Source: Candidatus Zixiibacteriota bacterium
GTDB lineage: Bacteria > Zixibacteria > MSB-5A5 > GN15 > FEB-12
Assembly: GCA_003641415.1 (NCBI GenBank)
Contig: QNAG01000018.1
Coordinates: 1 to 18,960 of the forward strand
Direction: 5' to 3'
Length of the DNA stretch: 18,960 nucleotides
Shown here piece by piece: positions 16,049 through 18,960 of this stretch. Under the pieces are notes generated by a model. It was not told where the DNA came from and did no database searches. It saw nothing but the letters and a program-made list of their open reading frames with translations. Each line of letters opens with the position of its first letter. The stretch's first letter is position 1. The translations under genes and the position numbers were made by a program.

Positions 16049-17206
16049 TTAAAGTTCTCTAAATCCAACCACCTCCACACCCCCTGATCCTGGGAAAGTA
16101 ATACTACCTAGGCTACGGTCATAGTGAAAATTGGCGCTGTTATGAGCAACAATTGTTTCGGCAACAATAGATCCTGAAAATTCGCCCGAGTTTCTCAAGT
16201 CAACATTACCGTCCGGAGAGTAGAAAAGAGCAGCAATATCGCCACTGTTCTTAAGTGTTAGATCTCCTTGTGAATAGATAAGAAAGTCGGCCGGATCTCC
16301 TCCCGAGTTCACCTCAGATGATTGCTTCATCTCAATATCGCCGGTTACATAGATTACAACCTCAGCACCAGGTGCTACAGACAGCGAGGCTGAATTCTTG
16401 AGAATGATACTTGAGAAAAAGTAAACACCTCCGTCGAGCACAAGATTTCCGGAACTGATAAGAGCGTTAGTTGATGGGTCATAGCTGTAACTGCCGGTGA
16501 ATCCTGACGGAGCTATATTGTTTGCTTCCGCCCATGTATAATCCGCTGCGGGAACCTCAGGCAGTTCCTGTTCAGGAGCAGTGTCGGAAATAGTTCCTGT
16601 GACTGTGGCGCCGGGGTTAATTGATGCTCCCCCTGCCAGTGAAGTCGCTACGTCACCACCAATAACAGCGCCATTTTTAACAATTATATTTCCATTGGAA
16701 CCAATATCTGCATCAGTATTCAAACGGGTTGCCCAATAACTTCCAGAGTCAGAGTTGTACGAATCAGTAACGAAACTGTTTCGGATATCAATGGTATCTT
16801 CACCAAACATTGCATATTTGAAAGGATGAACCTCTCCTGGAGCCAGTATCAGTTGAACAATCGCTGAACCCATCAAAGCTGATCCCGTTGAGTTTACCAC
16901 CACAGTATCGGCTAGAGTTGAATCCGTTGTTGAATCAGTAACCGTTACCGTATACAATCCGCCATTAAAACTGACATTAGCAAAACCTGTTCTCCAAGTT
17001 GAGTCAGCAACTATTTCTGTGAATGCCCTCTTTGCGCCTGCTTCTGCGATATAGAAAGCTTTCTCTGCTGATACCTGATTGCCAGACAGATCGATGTCAG
17101 TAGTTGAATTGTTAACCGCAGCTAAAGCTAACAAGCTCAGCATAATCAGTAAACTCAGTGCTATCAATAAAGCACTACCGCGATTATTTGAAATTAGAGT
17201 AATCAT
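16049..17206 (-). CDS. PilX-like minor pilin/pilus assembly protein with large beta-rich C-terminal domain
   Basis: Predicted type IV pilus or type II-like pseudopilus minor subunit of 385 residues. The ATG at 17204-17206 has AAGGAG about 10 nt upstream. The prepilin leader 'MITLISNNRG' precedes the cleavage site (G|SALLIAL) and a 22-residue hydrophobic helix; residue +5 is Ile, not Glu, which is common in PilX/GspK-type tip subunits. The following 'AEKAFYIAEAGAKRAF' is the hallmark of PilX N-terminal domains. From about residue 150 the protein is Gly/Ser/Asn-rich with repeated short beta strands ('LVLDGGVYFF', 'VVIYVTGDIEMK', 'GDLTLKNSGDIAALFYSPDG'). This resembles the DUF7305-like, adhesin-like domain found behind PilX_N in other bacteria. 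It is the last gene of the pilV-pilW-pilX run, 16 nt after pilW. Confidence 0.82.
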   Translation of the reverse strand: MITLISNNRGSALLIALSLLIMLSLLALAAVNNSTTDIDLSGNQVSAEKAFYIAEAGAKRAFTEIVADSTWRTGFANVSFNGGLYTVTVTDSTTDSTLADTVVVNSTGSALMGSAIVQLILAPGEVHPFKYAMFGEDTIDIRNSFVTDSYNSDSGSYWATRLNTDADIGSNGNIIVKNGAVIGGDVATSLAGGASINPGATVTGTISDTAPEQELPEVPAADYTWAEANNIAPSGFTGSYSYDPSTNALISSGNLVLDGGVYFFSSIILKNSASLSVAPGAEVVIYVTGDIEMKQSSEVNSGGDPADFLIYSQGDLTLKNSGDIAALFYSPDGNVDLRNSGEFSGSIVAETIVAHNSANFHYDRSLGSITFPGSGGVEVVGFREL

Positions 17207-17222
17207 AAGTATGTTCTCCTTC

Positions 17223-17795
17223 CTACATTGCGATATTGCGCAAATTAACCGATTCGATACATGCACGAGTTCTTATACCTCCGTTCGAATCGTAATCTTC
17301 ATCAGGTCTTGATGTCTGAACCACTAACGTTACCTGGATTAGAGATGAACTCACAGCCGAAAAGGATATGCTTTGAATTAACCCAGAGTACATGGCTGGT
17401 GAATCACTATTTACTTTTTTCATCAATTTCATAGGCCGAGATTCCTCAGGCAGCAGAGCTACTTCGGACAGATCTTCATCGCTGTAATCTTCAAGGTAGT
17501 ATATGACCGTATCAATAGGCTGTGTTTCGCTAAAGAAAACAAGAAGGCTATCGCCGCTGATACTATATGCTGGGTGACTGCCAACTTTGTAGCCAGCCTT
17601 GCGAAGTGTCTTTGCGATTTCCTGAAGTGAATTTCGTGAGTTCTGCTGCATCTCCGAGATATCTTCCTGAGTTATAGTCTGATTGTGCATTTTAATGTAG
17701 AACTTATAACCAGCAGAAGTCATGATGCCTGTAATAAATAAGGCTAAAAGCAGCTCGATAATCGTATAACCAGTATTTCCAAGTATTTTCTTCAT
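17223..17795 (-). CDS. PilW-like minor pilin (prepilin-type N-terminal cleavage/methylation domain)
   Basis: Predicted minor pilin of 190 residues. The ATG at 17793-17795 is preferred over an upstream frame extension to 17909 because GGGAGGAT sits 4 nt before it and it gives a proper short leader. The leader 'MKKILGNTG' is cut before Tyr in G|YTIIELLLALFITG, with Glu at +5 as in classical prepilins recognised by PilD. The globular part ('QQNSRNSLQEIAKTLRKAGYKVG') is typical of PilW-type subunits, with the conserved 'LR-AGY' feature. It is 19 nt downstream of the PilV-like gene and 16 nt upstream of the PilX-like gene. Assembly would be at the inner membrane, as a priming or tip subunit. Confidence 0.85.
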   Translation of the reverse strand: MKKILGNTGYTIIELLLALFITGIMTSAGYKFYIKMHNQTITQEDISEMQQNSRNSLQEIAKTLRKAGYKVGSHPAYSISGDSLLVFFSETQPIDTVIYYLEDYSDEDLSEVALLPEESRPMKLMKKVNSDSPAMYSGLIQSISFSAVSSSLIQVTLVVQTSRPDEDYDSNGGIRTRACIESVNLRNIAM

Positions 17796-17814
17796 AATAT
17801 CCTCCCTGTGTCTC

Positions 17815-18210
17815 TTAGTCCTTAAGAATGTAAGTTGAATAATTTCGAGAATGAGATACACTCTTATGATCAACCCATGACACATCCACTTCGATACAGT
17901 AGACATCATTTGGAACTAATGTGTCAGTTGTATTATCCCAAATATGGGTTGTCCTTAAAAAGCGGTTCTGTAAACCATCCTCGCTGATATATAGAGGAAC
18001 AGAAGAAATTGAGTCGAGACCTTCATAAAATTCTATACTCTGCTTGATAAGGTTCCCAGCAGTAGAAATGTCCTGTGAAATAACGTTCCCCTCAATCGAG
18101 GTCACTACAAGTGGCGCCAACCCAAGAAGACCAATGGAAATAATGATCATGCTCACCATGACCTCTAACAGGCCAACCCCATTATTATCAGTTATCTTTT
18201 GTCTTTTCAT
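17815..18210 (-). CDS. PilV-like minor pilin
   Basis: Predicted minor pilin of 131 residues and first gene of the operon. The ATG at 18208-18210 has AGGAGAG about 6 nt upstream. The leader 'MKRQKITDNNG' is cut before Val in G|VGLLEVMVSMIIISIGLLG, with Glu at +5, the usual class III type prepilin signature of PilV proteins. The soluble part is short and ends in a beta-strand pattern ('VDVSWVDHKSVSHSRNYSTYI'). Gene order pilV-pilW-pilX matches minor pilin operons of other bacteria; fimT/pilE/pilY1 are not in the window. The leader carries copy B of the shared motif. Confidence 0.85.
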   Translation of the reverse strand: MKRQKITDNNGVGLLEVMVSMIIISIGLLGLAPLVVTSIEGNVISQDISTAGNLIKQSIEFYEGLDSISSVPLYISEDGLQNRFLRTTHIWDNTTDTLVPNDVYCIEVDVSWVDHKSVSHSRNYSTYILKD

Positions 18211-18258
18211 ACTATACTCTCCTATCTCTTTAATTCCGCAAGCAGCATCTTTGCCTCC

Positions 18259-18278
18259 AAGGCTGTGTAGAGGAAAGT
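18259..18278 (-). promoter_or_regulatory. Leader motif shared with the S8 protease (copy B)
   Basis: On the minus strand this reads ACTTTCCT, CTA, CACAGCCTT and ends 48 nt before the PilV-like start. Both blocks are identical to copy A (13041-13061). Here too the final GCC(T) is the left arm of a small hairpin (GCCT-TGG-AGGC). This points to a shared regulatory element of exported or surface genes; its identity is unknown. Confidence 0.45.
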
Positions 18279-18380
18279 CATCTCATGCGTTCTTTTTTTA
18301 ATAAAGCATATCTGATGCCTGAAAGGATGTTGGGACGGTTCGCTTCGTAACATGTTGTACATCTTTATGATACGCAAGAC

Positions 18381-18409
18381 GAAGGAAAGGAAGGGAAGGG
18401 AAGGGAAGC
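18381..18409. repeat. Polypurine short repeat (GGAA/GGGAA units)
   Basis: The plus strand is purely purine from 18381 to 18408, with GGAAA, GGAA and three consecutive GGGAA units. The short tandem unit could change length by slippage, and the G-runs could form a weak G-quadruplex or triplex structure. It lies about 170 nt upstream of the pilin operon start. Confidence 0.7.
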
Positions 18410-18416
18410 ATATGGG

Positions 18417-18428
18417 GATGGTACCATC
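18417..18428. promoter_or_regulatory. 12-bp perfect palindrome, candidate operator
   Basis: GATGGTACCATC is a perfect palindrome in the divergent intergenic region, 8 bp from the polypurine tract. Its length and dyad symmetry suit binding of a dimeric regulator, but no known consensus is recognised and one such palindrome can arise by chance. Confidence 0.25.
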
Positions 18429-18603
18429 ATTTCAGGGAAAACTCCAAGTTCAGTCGTAAAACCTAAACATTTTCAGGCATATTGAAAACTGTTACACCTA
18501 CTACTTCTAATAGGTAACAAAAATCAATAGTATTTGCTCCTTCGGTCTCACCGCTTTATTTTTCAAAATAAACCCAACATCACCCTTTAACCACAGGGGT
18601 CCA

Positions 18604-18960
18604 ATGACCACCAGCCAACAAAGACAACTTTTGATCCAGAAAGCAAAACATCACTTCAACAAAACAGACCCAAAACTGGCTGACATTATGGACCGAGTAG
18701 AATTACCCTTCTCTGTTATAAGACACAGCCATCTTGAGGAATTGATTCAAATCATCATTGCCCAACAACTATCAGGGAAAGCCGCCAAAACTATAGCCAA
18801 CAAAGTCCGTCAACTATGCCCCGAGAAGAAGATCAATCTCGACTCCCTGATAGACATCAAGGATGTCCAACTACGAGAAGCAGGCATGTCACATGCTAAA
18901 ATAAAAGCTGTTCGGGATCTAATCGCACACGTTGAGGATGGTCGCTTTAATTTCCGTCGC
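18604..18960 (+). CDS. HhH-GPD superfamily DNA glycosylase, DNA-3-methyladenine glycosylase II-like (N-terminal part, cut by window edge)
   Basis: Base-excision repair glycosylase that would remove alkylated bases such as 3-methyladenine. The 119 codons visible start at ATG 18604 and stay open to the window end. Diagnostic segments are 'HLEELIQIIIAQQLSGKAA' (the family's F/L-xLv-iIxQQlS-kaA block) and 'LREAGMSHAKIKAVRDLIA' (the L-x-aGls-xKa-yirdLa block). Both match AlkA/MpgII proteins of the short type that lack the AlkA N-terminal ligand domain. The helix-hairpin-helix and the catalytic Asp lie beyond the edge and cannot be checked. The ribosome-binding site is modest (AGGGG about 5 nt upstream). 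It is divergent from the pilin operon and unrelated to it in function. Confidence 0.85.
   Translation, partial: MTTSQQRQLLIQKAKHHFNKTDPKLADIMDRVELPFSVIRHSHLEELIQIIIAQQLSGKAAKTIANKVRQLCPEKKINLDSLIDIKDVQLREAGMSHAKIKAVRDLIAHVEDGRFNFRR

Larger units (their letters stand above)
18211..18603. other. Divergent intergenic region between pilin operon and DNA glycosylase
   Basis: A 393-nt region without a credible gene. It holds leader motif B; a small GCAT/ATGC hairpin near 18308-18320; an AACATGTT half-palindrome near 18351-18358; the GGGAA-type polypurine tract (18381-18409); a 12-bp palindrome (18417-18428); and an imperfect GTTAC...GTAAC hairpin near 18491-18515. Promoters for both directions must be here, but no convincing -35/-10 pair or sigma-54 (GG-N10-GC) site could be placed. 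Confidence 0.5.

Noticed and set aside
15928..16062. Plus-strand frame of 44 codons (MESIYDNPYNSLSDQ...) overlapping the end of the pilX-like gene
   Set aside because: Only a distant GAAGGG precedes it, the composition is unremarkable, no family is recognised, and it overlaps the opposite-strand gene by 14 nt. Chance is the simplest explanation.
18259..18300. GAGGAAAGTC on the plus strand, resembling the conserved start of RNase P RNA
   Set aside because: Only ten bases match; the following CCGGGCTC and the rest of the RNase P core are missing.
18308..18350. GAAA...GGGACG on the plus strand, reminiscent of the GEMM (c-di-GMP-I) riboswitch core
   Set aside because: The GGCAAACC and CGCAAAGCC parts are absent, and no plus-strand gene begins within 250 nt. 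The minus strand has no match either.
1..18960. CRISPR array, transposase, phage or toxin-antitoxin module
   Set aside because: No regularly spaced direct repeats, terminal inverted repeats with a transposase, phage structural proteins or small paired genes were seen on either strand.

Overview
The window reads as a chromosomal segment of an uncultured, moderately AT-rich Gram-negative bacterium of the FCB superphylum (Fibrobacteres-Chlorobi-Bacteroidetes and relatives). A Zixibacteria-like or similar candidate phylum is my best guess. The main support is two large secreted proteases that each end in a 'NQNYPNPFNP' linker and a type-A (Por/T9SS-like) C-terminal sorting domain. A PilV/PilW/PilX minor-pilin operon and an inner-membrane GT39-type glycosyltransferase with TPRs also fit. 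The lineage call is inference from protein style; no 16S gene or ribosomal protein is present.

Layout. Positions 1-7075 hold a minus-strand housekeeping cluster, transcribed from high to low coordinates: yqeY remnant, cvpA, mutS2, dnaG, recN, queA (truncated by the window edge). Its 3' part is tightly packed: mutS2 and dnaG are 1 nt apart, dnaG and recN overlap by 4 nt, and recN and queA are 23 nt apart. Positions 7204-13002 hold two minus-strand exported proteases in tandem, an S8 subtilisin upstream and an M6 metalloprotease downstream. Positions 13285-15450 hold a plus-strand membrane glycosyltransferase with a C-terminal TPR region. Positions 15567-15752 hold a minus-strand 2[4Fe-4S] ferredoxin with a clear intrinsic terminator. 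Positions 16049-18210 hold a minus-strand minor-pilin operon (pilV, pilW, pilX-like). From 18604 a plus-strand HhH-GPD (AlkA-like) DNA glycosylase runs off the right edge.

How the parts work together. The left cluster combines replication priming, recombination/repair ATPases and tRNA queuosine synthesis, an arrangement seen in other bacteria as yqeY-cvpA-mutS2-dnaG. The rest mainly serves the envelope and the outside of the cell: proteases for export, pilin subunits and a sugar or lipid-linked glycosyl transferase.

The most noteworthy points are these. (1) The YqeY-like gene has lost its N-terminal third, which is replaced by the protease gene's 3' flank and a long hairpin. It is also frameshifted at an A7 run and lacks a conserved proline. 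(2) The leaders of the subtilisin gene and of the pilin operon share an almost identical 17-base split motif, in each case running into a small GCC/GGC hairpin close to the start codon; this may be an undescribed cis-regulatory RNA or operator. (3) A GGGAA polypurine repeat and a 12-bp palindrome lie upstream of the pilin operon. I found no CRISPR array, tRNA, rRNA, insertion sequence or phage gene.
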